This document shows positions 49,564 to 58,444 of a DNA stretch of 64,000 nt, one piece after another. Origin of the DNA: an uncultured Veillonellaceae bacterium (lineage in GTDB: Bacteria > Bacillota > Negativicutes > Veillonellales > Dialisteraceae). Below the pieces are notes generated by a model that was not told the origin of the DNA, did no database searches, and saw only the letters and a list, made by a program, of their open reading frames with translations. The stretch is taken from the NCBI GenBank assembly GCA_958348245.1, contig CATVYJ010000002.1:222293-286292 (forward strand), given 5' to 3'. Within the stretch, counting starts at the first letter, position 1. Every line of letters begins with the position of its first letter. Made by a program: the position numbers and the translations under genes.

Positions 49564-50490
49564 TTATTTCCTGTCGAAAAACATATCCTGCATTTCCGCG
49601 ATCATGCCCACGTTGCCGCTCTCGATGAGGCGGCGGAATTCTTCGAGCTGGTTTTTTACTTCTTTGGACATCTGCGGAAATTCCGGCGCAATTTTTTTCA
49701 GCGTGCGCTCCACGATCTGCGCCACCACGAAGCGGGTGTACCACTTGTTGTCCGCGGGCACCACGTACCACGGCGCGTCTTTTTTCGACGTGTTGGAGAT
49801 CATTTCGCTGTACAGGTCCTGATACTTGTCCCAGTAGCGGCGCTCGTTGATGTCGGACATGGAAAATTTCCAGTTTTTCTTTTTGTTGAGGATGCGCTCC
49901 GCCAGCCGGTCCCGCTGCTCGTTCTTCGACACGTGGAGGAAAATTTTCACCACGGGGAATCCGTTTTCAAAGAGATAACGCTCCCAGTCGTTGATCTGCC
50001 GGTACCGCGTGTCCCAGAAGTTTTTGTCCACCAGGTTTTTCGGGATCTTGTCCTGGGCGATGAGGTCGTGCACGCGGGTGATGACCACGTCCTCGTAGTG
50101 CGAGCGGTTGAAGATGCCGATGTCGCCCCGCCGGGGGAGCGCCCGGTTGATGCGCCACATGTAGTCGTGGTCCTTTTCCTCTGTGGACGGCTGCTTGAAG
50201 GACACCACGTGCACGCCGTTCGGGTCCAGGTGGGAGAAGACGTGGCGGATGGTGCCGTCCTTGCCGGCGGCGTCCATGGCCTGCAGCACGATGATGAGGC
50301 CGTACGAACTCTGGGCGTAGAGCTTCGCCTGCAGGAGCGACAGATCTTCCAGAATCTGCGGGAAATAGACGGTCTTCACCTTTTCCTTTTCCACGTTGAC
50401 ATCGCACGCGGTGGAAAAATTTTTGAGATGGATGGTCTTTCCCGGCTCCACCCGGTAGCGGTCGATATTGATGATTCCTTCTTTGTCCAT
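49564..50490 (-). CDS. Polyphosphate kinase 2 family protein, copy B
   Basis: A 308-residue paralogue of the protein at 46141-47070. It keeps VLQAMDAAGKDGTIRHVFSH, GDIGIFNRSHYEDVVITRVH and NERRYWDKYQDLYSEMI. The two copies are clearly homologous along their length but differ at many positions, so the duplication is not recent. It is on the minus strand, converging on the CFA pseudogene, and is one of few leftward genes in the right arm. Its upstream DNA (50491-50730) is shared with the parA leader and holds parS site 3. Confidence 0.92.
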   Translation of the reverse strand: MDKEGIINIDRYRVEPGKTIHLKNFSTACDVNVEKEKVKTVYFPQILEDLSLLQAKLYAQSSYGLIIVLQAMDAAGKDGTIRHVFSHLDPNGVHVVSFKQPSTEEKDHDYMWRINRALPRRGDIGIFNRSHYEDVVITRVHDLIAQDKIPKNLVDKNFWDTRYRQINDWERYLFENGFPVVKIFLHVSKNEQRDRLAERILNKKKNWKFSMSDINERRYWDKYQDLYSEMISNTSKKDAPWYVVPADNKWYTRFVVAQIVERTLKKIAPEFPQMSKEVKNQLEEFRRLIESGNVGMIAEMQDMFFDRK

Positions 50491-50614
50491 AAGCAGTCCC
50501 CCTTTCGCCCCGCCGGTCTGTACGGCAGGACTTCTCTTTTTATTTTAATTTTTTTAGAAGGGTTTGTCTTGAGAAATTGCTTAGAATCGCGCCGCTTCCG
50601 GAATTTCTTCCCGC

Positions 50615-50630
50615 CGTTTCACGTGAAACC
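50615..50630. other. parS: parS site 3
   Basis: CGTTTCACGTGAAACC keeps the 14-base palindromic core GTTTCACGTGAAAC of parS and differs only at the outer bases. It lies about 100 bases before parA. Confidence 0.9.
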
Positions 50631-50730
50631 TTTCCCGGAAAAAAGGAGATTTGCCGCCGCTTTCCGGATTTTTCAAAATCATTTCCGCTGCGGTATGTTA
50701 TAATAAATCTGTATGTCGAGGAGGCGCGGT

Positions 50731-51492
50731 ATGGGACGGATTATCAGCATCATCAATCAGAAAGGCGGCGTGGGAAAGACCACCACGGCGGTCAATCTCG
50801 CGGCGTATCTGGCGGAAGCGGGCAGGCGCACGCTCCTCATCGATACGGATGCGCAGGGCAACGCCACGAGCGGCCTGTCCATGGATTCGTCCCGTTTTGT
50901 CCATACGCTCTACGACGTCCTCATCGACGGCGTGCCCGCGGAAAACGCGGTGTACCGCACGGAGGTGAAGCGCCTGTCTCTCCTGCCGGCGTCCATCGAC
51001 CTGGCCGGCGCGGAGATTGAAATGGTGGATATGGACGAGCGGGAGACGATCCTCCGCCGGCGCCTTGCGCCGCTCCGGGACGCGTACGATTTCATCCTCA
51101 TCGACTGTCCGCCCTCTCTGGGGCTCATGACGGTGAACGCCCTCACCTGCGCGGATGGGGTGATCATCCCCATTCAGGCGGAATTTTTCGCCCTCGAAGG
51201 GTTGTCCCAGCTGGTGAAGACCGTAAATACAGTGAAAAAGCGCCTTCATCCGGAGCTGGAGCTGCTGGGGATTCTCCTCACCATGTACGACGGGCGGACC
51301 AATCTGGCCGTGCAGGTGTCGGAAGAAGTGAAAAAATATTTCGGGAAGAAAGTGTTCAAAACGTTCATTCCCCGGGCGGTGAAGCTCTCCGAGGCGCCCA
51401 GCTTCGGCGAGCCCATCGCGGTGTACGCGCCGAAATCAAAAGGGGCGGCGGCGTACAGGAGTCTCTGTCAGGAGGTGCTGAAGCGTGTCTAA
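50731..51492 (+). CDS. parA: Chromosome partitioning ATPase ParA (Soj)
   Basis: A 253-residue deviant Walker ATPase. The motif IINQKGGVGKTTTAVNLAAY carries the signature Lys, followed by LLIDTDAQGNATSGL and FILIDCPPSLGLMTVNAL. With ParB and parS it moves or organises origins and in Bacillus also regulates DnaA. The ATG at 50731 has GAGGAGG seven bases upstream. It overlaps parB by 8 bases. Confidence 0.96.
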   Translation: MGRIISIINQKGGVGKTTTAVNLAAYLAEAGRRTLLIDTDAQGNATSGLSMDSSRFVHTLYDVLIDGVPAENAVYRTEVKRLSLLPASIDLAGAEIEMVDMDERETILRRRLAPLRDAYDFILIDCPPSLGLMTVNALTCADGVIIPIQAEFFALEGLSQLVKTVNTVKKRLHPELELLGILLTMYDGRTNLAVQVSEEVKKYFGKKVFKTFIPRAVKLSEAPSFGEPIAVYAPKSKGAAAYRSLCQEVLKRV

Positions 51493-52348
51493 GGGAAAAC
51501 GGCTCGGCCGCGGGCTGGGCGCGCTCCTCGCGGATGAAGCGCCGAAACGGGAAGCGTCCGGCGAAGTGGAAATCCGCCGGATCCGTCCCAATCCGGCCCA
51601 GCCCCGGAAGACTTTCGACGAAGCGGCGCTTGCCGACCTCGCCCGGTCCATCCGGGAGCACGGGGTCGTGCAGCCTATCATCGTCCGGGACGACGGGGAG
51701 GGCGGCTGCGTCCTCATCGCGGGGGAAAGGCGGCTCCGCGCGGCGGAAATGGCGGGGCGGGACACCGTCCCCGTGATTTACCGGGACTACGACGACCGCA
51801 CCGCCGCGGAAGTGGCGCTCATTGAGAACCTTCAGCGGGAAGACCTGAATCCCATGGAAGAATCGGCGGCGTACCGCCGGCTCATGGAGACCTACGGATG
51901 CACGCAGAACGACGTGGCGGAAGCCGTGGGAAAGAGCCGCCCCTATGTGGCGAATATCCTGCGGCTCCAGACGCTTCCCGGCGACATCCAGGAAAAGCTT
52001 TCCCACGGCACGCTCACCGTGGGGCAGGTGCGGCCCCTTCTGGCGCTCGCGTCGGAAGAAGAACAGAGGGAGTTCGCCCGGCGCATCGAGACCTGCAATC
52101 TCTCCTCCCGCCAGGCGGAAGAACTCGTGCGGGAGCGCAAAGCGCGGAAAGCGCCGAAGCCGAAAGCGGACGATCCGGCGGCTTCCTATTTCCGCAAGAT
52201 TGAAAACGAATTGAAACTCTCACTCGGCACAGGCGTGCATATTAAAAACGGAAAGGGAAAGAACCGCCTCCGCGGGGCCATCACCATCGAATACGCGGGC
52301 GAAGAAGAATTTCAGCGGCTCATCGCTTTCCTGAAAAATGAGGAATAA
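51485..52348 (+). CDS. parB: Chromosome partitioning protein ParB (Spo0J)
   Basis: A 287-residue CTP-dependent DNA clamp. It starts at GTG 51485 with KGKRLGRGLGALLADE. The N-terminal CTPase part shows IRPNPAQPRKTFDEAALADL and GERRLRAAEMAGRDTVP; the helix-turn-helix region includes TQNDVAEAVGKSRPYVANIL; the C-terminus dimerises. It loads at the three parS sites within 6 kb. The overlap with parA implies coupled translation. Confidence 0.96.
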   Translation: MSKGKRLGRGLGALLADEAPKREASGEVEIRRIRPNPAQPRKTFDEAALADLARSIREHGVVQPIIVRDDGEGGCVLIAGERRLRAAEMAGRDTVPVIYRDYDDRTAAEVALIENLQREDLNPMEESAAYRRLMETYGCTQNDVAEAVGKSRPYVANILRLQTLPGDIQEKLSHGTLTVGQVRPLLALASEEEQREFARRIETCNLSSRQAEELVRERKARKAPKPKADDPAASYFRKIENELKLSLGTGVHIKNGKGKNRLRGAITIEYAGEEEFQRLIAFLKNEE

Positions 52349-52354
52349 GGAAAA

Positions 52355-52921
52355 ATGTTCAGTGGCACTACCGGTTACATCATCTTGGCCGTCATGGGCG
52401 TGCTCCTCGTGTTTCTGCTCCTGCAGGTGTTTCTGCTCCGGTCGAAGGTGTCGGCCCTCACGCGGAAATACCAGTATTTCATGACCGGGGAAAACGGCGT
52501 GAGCCTCGAGCGGCAGCTCTCCGTGGAAGTGACGGAGCTGCGGGAAATGACCCGCTCGTCGGAGGATATGCTTCATCAGCATGAACTGCTGTCCAATATG
52601 CAGATCCAGTCTTTTCAGCGGAGCGGCCTTGTGAAGTACGACGCTTTCGACGACAGCGGGGACAAGCTGAGCTTTTCCCTGACGCTTCTCGACGGGGCGA
52701 ACAACGGCTTTGTCCTCTCGTCGCTGGTGGGCCGGGAAAATTCCCGCATCTATGTGAAGCCCATCCTGAACGGCGAATGCAGGGAGGCCATTTCCTCGGA
52801 AGAGGCGGAGAGCATCGGCATGGCGCTCGCGGCGTATGAACAGCCCCGGCACGTGGCGGAAGAAAATCAGAAACAGGCGCGGCAGCCGGACGCGGACCGG
52901 CGGGAGGCGAAAGGCGCCTGA
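52355..52921 (+). CDS. DUF4446 membrane-anchored protein
   Basis: A 188-residue protein with one N-terminal membrane helix (about 8-29, YIILAVMGVLLVFLLLQVFL), a coiled-coil segment and a conserved core (SFQRSGLVKYDAFDDSGDKL, SFSLTLLDGANNGFVLSSLV) that defines DUF4446. The family is usually found right after parB in Firmicutes, as here, six bases from its stop. Function unknown; location suggests a link to chromosome or envelope processes. The tail is charged and variable. Confidence 0.88.
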   Translation: MFSGTTGYIILAVMGVLLVFLLLQVFLLRSKVSALTRKYQYFMTGENGVSLERQLSVEVTELREMTRSSEDMLHQHELLSNMQIQSFQRSGLVKYDAFDDSGDKLSFSLTLLDGANNGFVLSSLVGRENSRIYVKPILNGECREAISSEEAESIGMALAAYEQPRHVAEENQKQARQPDADRREAKGA

Positions 52922-52954
52922 CTCCATTTTGCCTATAGAAAGACAGGGGAAACG

Positions 52955-53842
52955 ATGGAGAAACGGGAAAATCACGATACAGGCGCGGTGGAACTGCGGT
53001 TCACCGGCGCGGAATTCAGGAAGCTGAAGCGGCTCTGCGCGGCGCTGGCGGCGGTCTTCGTCGTCGGCATGGGCGCGTCGGCCTATTCGGTCTATTCCAT
53101 GACGTCCCTCCGGGCGGAGAATGATCTCTACCGGAACCAGCTCCGCATGGCGGAGCAGAAAATGGACAGTCTCTCCCAGAAGATTGACAGCGTGGAAAAA
53201 ATCAGCGAAGAAGTGGAGCAGATGGTGAACGGCCAGTCCGCTTCTCCCGGAGGCGTGGGCGGCGGCACGACCGTGCCGGATAAGGCCGGCGCGGCGGAAA
53301 AGCCGGAGGCCATCGAGACGCCCGGCGATCTTCTGGCAGAGCTTATCCGCATGAATGAAATCGTCGACCGGGAGCTGAAGCACATCATCAGCCTCCGGTC
53401 CGACCTGATGACGCGGAGCCATACCGCGCGCGTCCTCTATCAGGCGTACCACGGCGGCGCTCCGTCTCTGTGGCCGGTGGCGGGAGAGATTTCCAGCGGC
53501 TTCGGCTGGCGGGAGAGCCCCGGCGGCATCGGCTCGTCCTACCACGAAGGGGTGGACATCGCCACGGAGTACGACATGCCCGTACACGTCACCGCCGACG
53601 GCGTGGTGACGAAGACCGGCTGGGTGGACGGCTACGGCTATCTCGTGGAGGTGCGCCACGCCAACGGCATCGTCACCCGCTACGGGCACAATTCGGCCAT
53701 CGTCGTCTACGAAGGCCAGCAGGTGCGCCAGGGCGACACGGTGGCTCTCGCGGGCAGCACGGGCAACAGCACGGGGCCGCACACGCACTACGAAGTGCGC
53801 ATCAACGGCACGGCGGTGGACCCGTCGCTCTTCTTACAGTAA
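52955..53842 (+). CDS. M23-family peptidoglycan endopeptidase, membrane anchored
   Basis: A 295-residue protein: a membrane helix (about 29-50), a coiled-coil (55-90), a Gly/Pro-rich linker and a C-terminal LytM domain (about 165-295). The zinc site is complete: His in SSYHEGVDIATEY with its Asp, and the HxH in GPHTHYEVR. It would cut peptide cross-bridges of peptidoglycan in the periplasm. It closes the parAB-DUF4446 operon; a weak terminator-like hairpin (about 53848-53874) follows. Confidence 0.93.
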   Translation: MEKRENHDTGAVELRFTGAEFRKLKRLCAALAAVFVVGMGASAYSVYSMTSLRAENDLYRNQLRMAEQKMDSLSQKIDSVEKISEEVEQMVNGQSASPGGVGGGTTVPDKAGAAEKPEAIETPGDLLAELIRMNEIVDRELKHIISLRSDLMTRSHTARVLYQAYHGGAPSLWPVAGEISSGFGWRESPGGIGSSYHEGVDIATEYDMPVHVTADGVVTKTGWVDGYGYLVEVRHANGIVTRYGHNSAIVVYEGQQVRQGDTVALAGSTGNSTGPHTHYEVRINGTAVDPSLFLQ

Positions 53843-53891
53843 CGCATAAGGCCTCTCGCAGGTCTTATTTTTATACGAAGGAATCACCAGC

Positions 53892-54974
53892 ATGACACAG
53901 GGAGAACAGCTCTATATCGAAGGAAAACTGGAGGAAGCCCGCCCCGTCCTCGCGGCGGAGGCAAAGGAAGGAAACGGGCGCGCGCTGTACTGTCTCGGCC
54001 AGTACGAACTCTTCGGCCTCCTCGGCGCAGAAAGGCCCGCGGAAGCGGCGGCGCTCTTTCACCGGGGCGCGGCGGACCCGCTGGCGCGCCTCATGGAGGC
54101 CCTTTTCCTCCGGCCGGGCGCGGCGGACGGAGACGCCGTGAAAGACGCGCTCGCCGCGGCGGAAGACGAAGGGGCGGCGGGGAATGCGAACGCTCTCTTC
54201 GCGCGCTCCGCCGTCCTCTGGGCCGGACTGGACGGCCTCGTCAAAAAGGACGGGGAAACGGCGCGGGCGTGCTGCGAAAAGGCGGCGGATCTCGGATTCT
54301 GGCAGGCGGAGATGGAAATGGGCCTGCATTTCCTGAACGGGCAGTACGTGGAAAAAAACGGGGAAAAGGGAGCGGCTCTCATGAAGCGCGCCGCGGAAAA
54401 AGGCGTGGGCAAAGCGGAGTACCATCTGGCGTACTGCCTGCTTGCCGGCGTGGGTGTGGAGAAACATCCCTCCCTCGCGGCGGCGTATTACCAGAAAGCG
54501 CTCCGCCACGGTTATGTGCGCGCCACGGTCGAACTGGGCGTGTACTACGAGACGGGCCTCTACGTGCGGCAGGATAAAAAGAAGGCGTGCCAGCTCTTCA
54601 AAAAGGCCGCGGAAAAAGGCGACGCCGACGGAAAGGCCCATCTGGCGGACGGCCTTCTGGACGGTTCCGCGGGAAAGCGCAGCCCCCGGAAGGCGGCGGA
54701 GCTCTACGCGGAAGCAGCCCGGGGCGGCAGCGCCTACGCTGTGCTCCGCCTGGGCGAGCTGGCGTTCAGCCGCGGCGACGAGGGGACGGCCTTCCGGTAT
54801 TTCCACGACGCGGCGCGCCTGGGGCTGCCCGCGGCGCAGTATCTCGCCGGCCTGTGCCTCCTCCGGGGACGGGGCGTTGCGCCCGATCGGAAAGCCGCCG
54901 CGGTGTGGCTCCGGCAGGCCGCGCAGAGCGGCAGCCGGGAAGCGGCGCAGCTCCTCATGCAGGCCGGATTGTGA
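53892..54974 (+). CDS. Sel1-repeat protein, copy A
   Basis: A 360-residue solenoid of about nine Sel1-like repeats, each with the pattern A.Y.LG..Y..G (for example AEYHLAYCLLAGVGVEKHPS, ATVELGVYYETGLYVRQDKK, AQYLAGLCLLRGRGVAPDRK). There is no signal peptide, so it is probably cytoplasmic. Sel1 proteins serve as protein-binding scaffolds. AAGGAATCACCAGC precedes the ATG. It lies 7 bases before a second Sel1 gene. Confidence 0.9.
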   Translation: MTQGEQLYIEGKLEEARPVLAAEAKEGNGRALYCLGQYELFGLLGAERPAEAAALFHRGAADPLARLMEALFLRPGAADGDAVKDALAAAEDEGAAGNANALFARSAVLWAGLDGLVKKDGETARACCEKAADLGFWQAEMEMGLHFLNGQYVEKNGEKGAALMKRAAEKGVGKAEYHLAYCLLAGVGVEKHPSLAAAYYQKALRHGYVRATVELGVYYETGLYVRQDKKKACQLFKKAAEKGDADGKAHLADGLLDGSAGKRSPRKAAELYAEAARGGSAYAVLRLGELAFSRGDEGTAFRYFHDAARLGLPAAQYLAGLCLLRGRGVAPDRKAAAVWLRQAAQSGSREAAQLLMQAGL

Positions 54975-54981
54975 GGCGGCC

Positions 54982-56124
54982 ATGAAAGAAGCGGTTCTCC
55001 GGAAGACCATGGAGGAAGCGAAGGCGCTTTACCTGCGGTGCCAGCTCGACAGGGCGTTTCCTCTTTTTCTGACATGCGCCCGGGCGGGCAGCGGCGAGGC
55101 CATGTATTTCCTCGGCGAATACTACTCGCAGGGCTACGGCCATGTGGAGCAGGATACGAAGCGCGGCGCGGAATGGCGCAAAAAAGGCGCCATGGCGGGC
55201 TATATCCTCGCGCAGCTCAATACGGCGTACAACCTTCCCGGCGATCATCCGGGGCGGCTCGCCATTCCGAAGGTGGTCTTTCCGGACATCCTCGCCATGG
55301 CGGAAGCCGGCGATATCTTTGCGCAGAACGAACTGCCCGACATGTATTTCTACGGCTTCGGCACGGAGAAATACGTGGGGGAAGCCCTGCGCTGGCTCGA
55401 GACCGCCGCGGCGAGAGGATTCTGGCGGCCTCTCAATAAGCTGGGCGAAATGTACTACTACGGCGAAGGCGTCCCCGCCGACGAAGGCAGAGCGCGGGGT
55501 TACTTTGAAAAGGCCGCCGCCATGGGGTACGGCGACGCGGAAGCCAATCTCGCCATGTGCGAATACGCGGGACAGAAGAAAAACATGACCCGCGCGGTCT
55601 CCCTCCTGCGCCGCGCGTTCGCCCACGGAGCGCTCTTTTCGAAAGACATCGCCAATCTCCTCGGCCTGTTCATCCTCGACGGCGAAGGCGTGAAGAAGGA
55701 CGAAAAAGAAGCCTTCGAATGGATGAAGCGCTCCGCGGAAATGGGATGTCCCGCGGGGATGAATCATCTGGCCGTCTTCTATGAGCGCGGCATCGGCACC
55801 GCGCCGAATGAAGCGAAGGCGGAGGAATGGTGCCGTAAAGCGGCCGATCTGGGCCACGCCGAAGCGGCTGTGCAGTACGGCATCTACCAGCGGGAAAAGG
55901 GAAATCATAAAACGGCCCTGCGCTACTTCCGCCGGTCCGCGGAAATGGGAAACGCCCGCGGCCAGACCTGGCTCGCTTCGTGCTACCTCTACGGCCTCGG
56001 CGCGAAAGAGGATAAGGCCGAAGCGCGGAAATGGCTCGAAAAGGCCGCCGCTCAGGACGACAGCCAGGCCGTGCAGCTGTTGAAAGAAGAACTGGGCGTC
56101 GAATGGCCGGCCAAAAAGGAATGA
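54982..56124 (+). CDS. Sel1-repeat protein, copy B
   Basis: A 380-residue protein with about nine Sel1 repeats (AMYFLGEYYSQGYGHVEQDT, PLNKLGEMYYYGEGVPADEG, GMNHLAVFYERGIGTAPNEA, GQTWLASCYLYGLGAKEDKA). No signal peptide is seen. The start MKEAVLRK at 54982 is 7 bases after copy A and has GAGGCGG upstream. Copies A and B are diverged tandem duplicates; their partners are unknown. A terminator overlaps the stop codon. Confidence 0.9.
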   Translation: MKEAVLRKTMEEAKALYLRCQLDRAFPLFLTCARAGSGEAMYFLGEYYSQGYGHVEQDTKRGAEWRKKGAMAGYILAQLNTAYNLPGDHPGRLAIPKVVFPDILAMAEAGDIFAQNELPDMYFYGFGTEKYVGEALRWLETAAARGFWRPLNKLGEMYYYGEGVPADEGRARGYFEKAAAMGYGDAEANLAMCEYAGQKKNMTRAVSLLRRAFAHGALFSKDIANLLGLFILDGEGVKKDEKEAFEWMKRSAEMGCPAGMNHLAVFYERGIGTAPNEAKAEEWCRKAADLGHAEAAVQYGIYQREKGNHKTALRYFRRSAEMGNARGQTWLASCYLYGLGAKEDKAEARKWLEKAAAQDDSQAVQLLKEELGVEWPAKKE

Positions 56125-56150
56125 GATACTGTCTCGTTCTTTTTTTTTTG
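56121..56150 (+). terminator. Terminator of the Sel1 gene pair
   Basis: GAATGAGA pairs with TCTCGTTC (one G-T) and runs into at least nine T residues, overlapping the stop of copy B. Confidence 0.82.
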
Positions 56151-56292
56151 CCGCGCGCCCTGTCCCGCGAAAGCGCGGAGCCTCCGCGGAATCTTCCCCA
56201 TCCGTGCAGCGGCTGGAATTTTTTGCCGATGCCTTTGCAGCGGTGCGGTTTTTGCGCTTTCTTGGGGAAGAAAGACAGTTTTTCACACACTT

Positions 56293-56301
56293 ATCCACAA
56301 T
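56293..56301. other. Isolated perfect DnaA box
   Basis: TTATCCACA is the strict DnaA consensus, 13.5 kb from oriC, in a ~240-base gene-free stretch before the first glycine riboswitch. Confidence 0.55.
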
Positions 56302-56393
56302 ATGTTGATAACTCTCCGGAAATTCTCCGGCTGACGGCTCTGCATTTTATATCCTACTGCCCGGCGGAATCATGAAAATGACCGCGGCGGCTC

Positions 56394-56422
56394 TTGCGCC
56401 CGCCATGCGTTTGGGCTATAAT
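56394..56422 (+). promoter_or_regulatory. Promoter of the tandem glycine riboswitch transcript
   Basis: TTGCGC (56394-56399), 17 bases, TATAAT (56417-56422). Confidence 0.82.
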
Positions 56423-56454
56423 GGCGTACATCAAATTTTATAGCAGTGGATGAA

Positions 56455-56699
56455 ACACACGGGAGAAGACGATCGTCTGCCGAAGGAGTGACACTCTCAG
56501 GCGCCCATGGGGGAAAGGGCAGTACCGTGTGCGGACACGACTCTGGAGAGTTCCCGCAAGGGACGCCGAAGGGGCACGGACAGCAATGTCTCAATCTCTC
56601 AGGCAAAAGGACAGAGAAAATTCACAGCCATTGTTTTGAAATGGGTGAAAAATTTTCCGGTCTCCAGAGTACCCGTCTCTGTGAGACCGGTATTTTTTT
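56455..56699 (+). promoter_or_regulatory. Tandem glycine riboswitch with terminator
   Basis: Two glycine aptamers in series. Aptamer 1 (about 56455-56531) is closed by CACACGG/CCGTGTG and contains GCCGAAGGAGTGACACTCTC. Aptamer 2 (about 56538-56616) contains ACTCTGGAGAG, GCCGAAGGGGCACG and the hallmark ATCTCTCAGGCAAAAGGACA. A terminator hairpin follows at 56657-56699 (CCGGTCTC...GAGACCGG, then TATTTTTTT). By family, glycine binding usually turns on catabolic or export genes. It controls the first symporter. Confidence 0.95.
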
Positions 56700-56734
56700 C
56701 GGGCTTCGGCCCCCCCATGAAGGAGGAATGGACA

Positions 56735-58117
56735 ATGGAAATTCTGAACGCGGTAGACAGCTTTATCTGGGGACCGCCTCTTCTGGTGCTGCTCGTGGGC
56801 ACGGGCATCCTGCTCACGGTGCGTCTCCGCCTGCTGCAGGTGTTCCGTCTGAAACGGGCGCTCACGCTCATTTTCACCGCGAAGGAAAGCGGCGAAGGGG
56901 ATATCAACAGTTTCCGCGCGCTCTGCACGGCGCTCGCCGCGACGATCGGCACGGGCAATATCGTGGGCGTGGCCACCGCCGTGCACGCGGGCGGCCCGGG
57001 CGCCCTCTTCTGGATGTGGATGGCCGCTTTCTTCGGCATGGCCACCAAGTATGCGGAGGGGCTCCTCGCCGTGAAATACCGCCAGGTGGATGCGGACGGC
57101 CACATCGCCGGCGGCCCCATGTACTATATCCGGAACGGCCTCGGGGAGAAGTGGAAGCCCCTGGGCACGATGTTCGCCGTCTTCGGCGTGCTCGTGGCGT
57201 TCTTCGGCATCGGCACCTTCGCGCAGGTCAATTCCATCGTGGAAATCACGCGGATCACCGCGGGGATTCCCGTAGAAGCCACGGCGGCGGTGCTCACCGT
57301 GACTGTGGCGGCGGTCACCCTCGGCGGCCTCCAGTCCATTTCCCGCGTGGCGGAAAAAATCGTGCCAGCCATGGCGGTGCTCTACTTCCTCACCACCGTG
57401 GGCGTGCTGGCAGCCTGTGCGGACGCCCTGCCGGCGGCCGTGGCGCTCGTCGTCGAATCGGCCTTCACCGGCACGGCGGCCGCAGGGGGCTTCCTCGGCG
57501 CGACGGTCATGATGGCCATGCAGAACGGCGTCGCCCGGGGCGTCTTTTCCAACGAATCGGGCCTGGGCTCCGCGCCGATTGCCGCGGCGGCGGCGAAGAC
57601 GAAATGGCCGGCCGAGCAGGGCCTCGTGTCCATGACGGGCACCTTCATCGACACCATCATCATCTGCACCCTCACGGGCCTGTCGCTCATCGTCACCGGC
57701 CAGTGGACGAGCGACCTGAACGGCGCGGCGCTCACGAACGCGGCTTTCACGGCGGTTTTCCCCGCCTTCGGAAGCGGGCTCCTCATGGTGTCCCTCGTAC
57801 TCTTTGCCTTCACCACCATTCTCGGCTGGAATTACTACGGCGAACGGTGCGCGGAATACCTGGGCGGCGTGAAGGTCATCCTGCCGTACCGGATTATTTT
57901 CATCGCCCTCGTGGCGTGCGGGGCGTTTCTCAAGCTGGAGATGATCTGGGTGCTGGCGGATATCGTGAACGCGCTCATGGCCATCCCGAACCTCATCGCC
58001 CTCATCGGCCTCTCCGGCGTGGTCGTGGCGGAGACGAAGCGCTACTTCGACCACGTCGCCGAGACCGAAGCGGAAGCGGCGCGGGAGCAGGTCGCTGCGG
58101 CGGAGCCGGGCAAGTAA
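56735..58117 (+). CDS. Sodium:alanine/glycine symporter (AGCS family), copy 1
   Basis: A 460-residue transporter with about 10-11 membrane helices. AGCS hallmarks include GPPLLVLLVGTGILLTVRLR, TALAATIGTGNIVGVATAVH, GGPGALFWMWMAAFFGMATK and NESGLGSAPIAAAAAKT. It moves glycine or alanine with sodium. AGGAGG lies eight bases before the ATG at 56735; an in-frame ORF running back through the riboswitch is fortuitous. It is 70-80% similar by eye to the next gene. Confidence 0.94.
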   Translation: MEILNAVDSFIWGPPLLVLLVGTGILLTVRLRLLQVFRLKRALTLIFTAKESGEGDINSFRALCTALAATIGTGNIVGVATAVHAGGPGALFWMWMAAFFGMATKYAEGLLAVKYRQVDADGHIAGGPMYYIRNGLGEKWKPLGTMFAVFGVLVAFFGIGTFAQVNSIVEITRITAGIPVEATAAVLTVTVAAVTLGGLQSISRVAEKIVPAMAVLYFLTTVGVLAACADALPAAVALVVESAFTGTAAAGGFLGATVMMAMQNGVARGVFSNESGLGSAPIAAAAAKTKWPAEQGLVSMTGTFIDTIIICTLTGLSLIVTGQWTSDLNGAALTNAAFTAVFPAFGSGLLMVSLVLFAFTTILGWNYYGERCAEYLGGVKVILPYRIIFIALVACGAFLKLEMIWVLADIVNALMAIPNLIALIGLSGVVVAETKRYFDHVAETEAEAAREQVAAAEPGK

Positions 58118-58205
58118 AGAAGCCTTATATAAATAAATATAGAAGAAATTTCGGAATTTCGTCGTCATATAGCTTCAGGCTATATCAGCCATACATTTTA
58201 TCACT

Positions 58206-58234
58206 TTTACCAGATAAAGTATTCGATGTATGAT
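58206..58234 (+). promoter_or_regulatory. Promoter of the second glycine riboswitch transcript
   Basis: TTTACC (58206-58211), 17 bases, TATGAT (58229-58234). Confidence 0.78.
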
Positions 58235-58242
58235 AGGTGCAT

Positions 58243-58426
58243 CAACTTTCAATGGTGCAGTGACACCACTCTGGAGAGTCTCACAGAAGTGAGCGCCGAA
58301 GGTGCAGGGGCGGTCATGTATGCCGCCTGGTCTCTCAGGCAAAAGGACAGAGCTTTTTTTCATCGAAACGAAGAAGAGTTTCCTTCCGGCTCCGGAGGCA
58401 TTGTGTGCCCCTCGGGGCCGGTTTTT
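58243..58426 (+). promoter_or_regulatory. Single-aptamer glycine riboswitch with terminator
   Basis: One glycine aptamer (about 58262-58352) with ACTCTGGAGAGTCTC, GCGCCGAAGGTGCAGG and TCTCTCAGGCAAAAGGACAG. The preceding GGTGCATC...GGTGCAGTG may form the extra leader helix seen in singleton glycine riboswitches. A terminator at 58386-58426 (CCGGC...GCCGG, then TTTTTG) forms the platform. It controls the second symporter. Confidence 0.93.
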
Positions 58427-58444
58427 GTACAGGGGGAATTACAA

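Noticed and set aside
56507..56734. N-terminal extension of AGCS copy 1 through the riboswitch
   Set aside because: This stretch is the glycine aptamers and terminator; the aligned protein start with AGGAGG is at 56735.
58226..58444. N-terminal extension of AGCS copy 2
   Set aside because: It translates the promoter, aptamer and terminator; the paralogue-matched start is at 58445.
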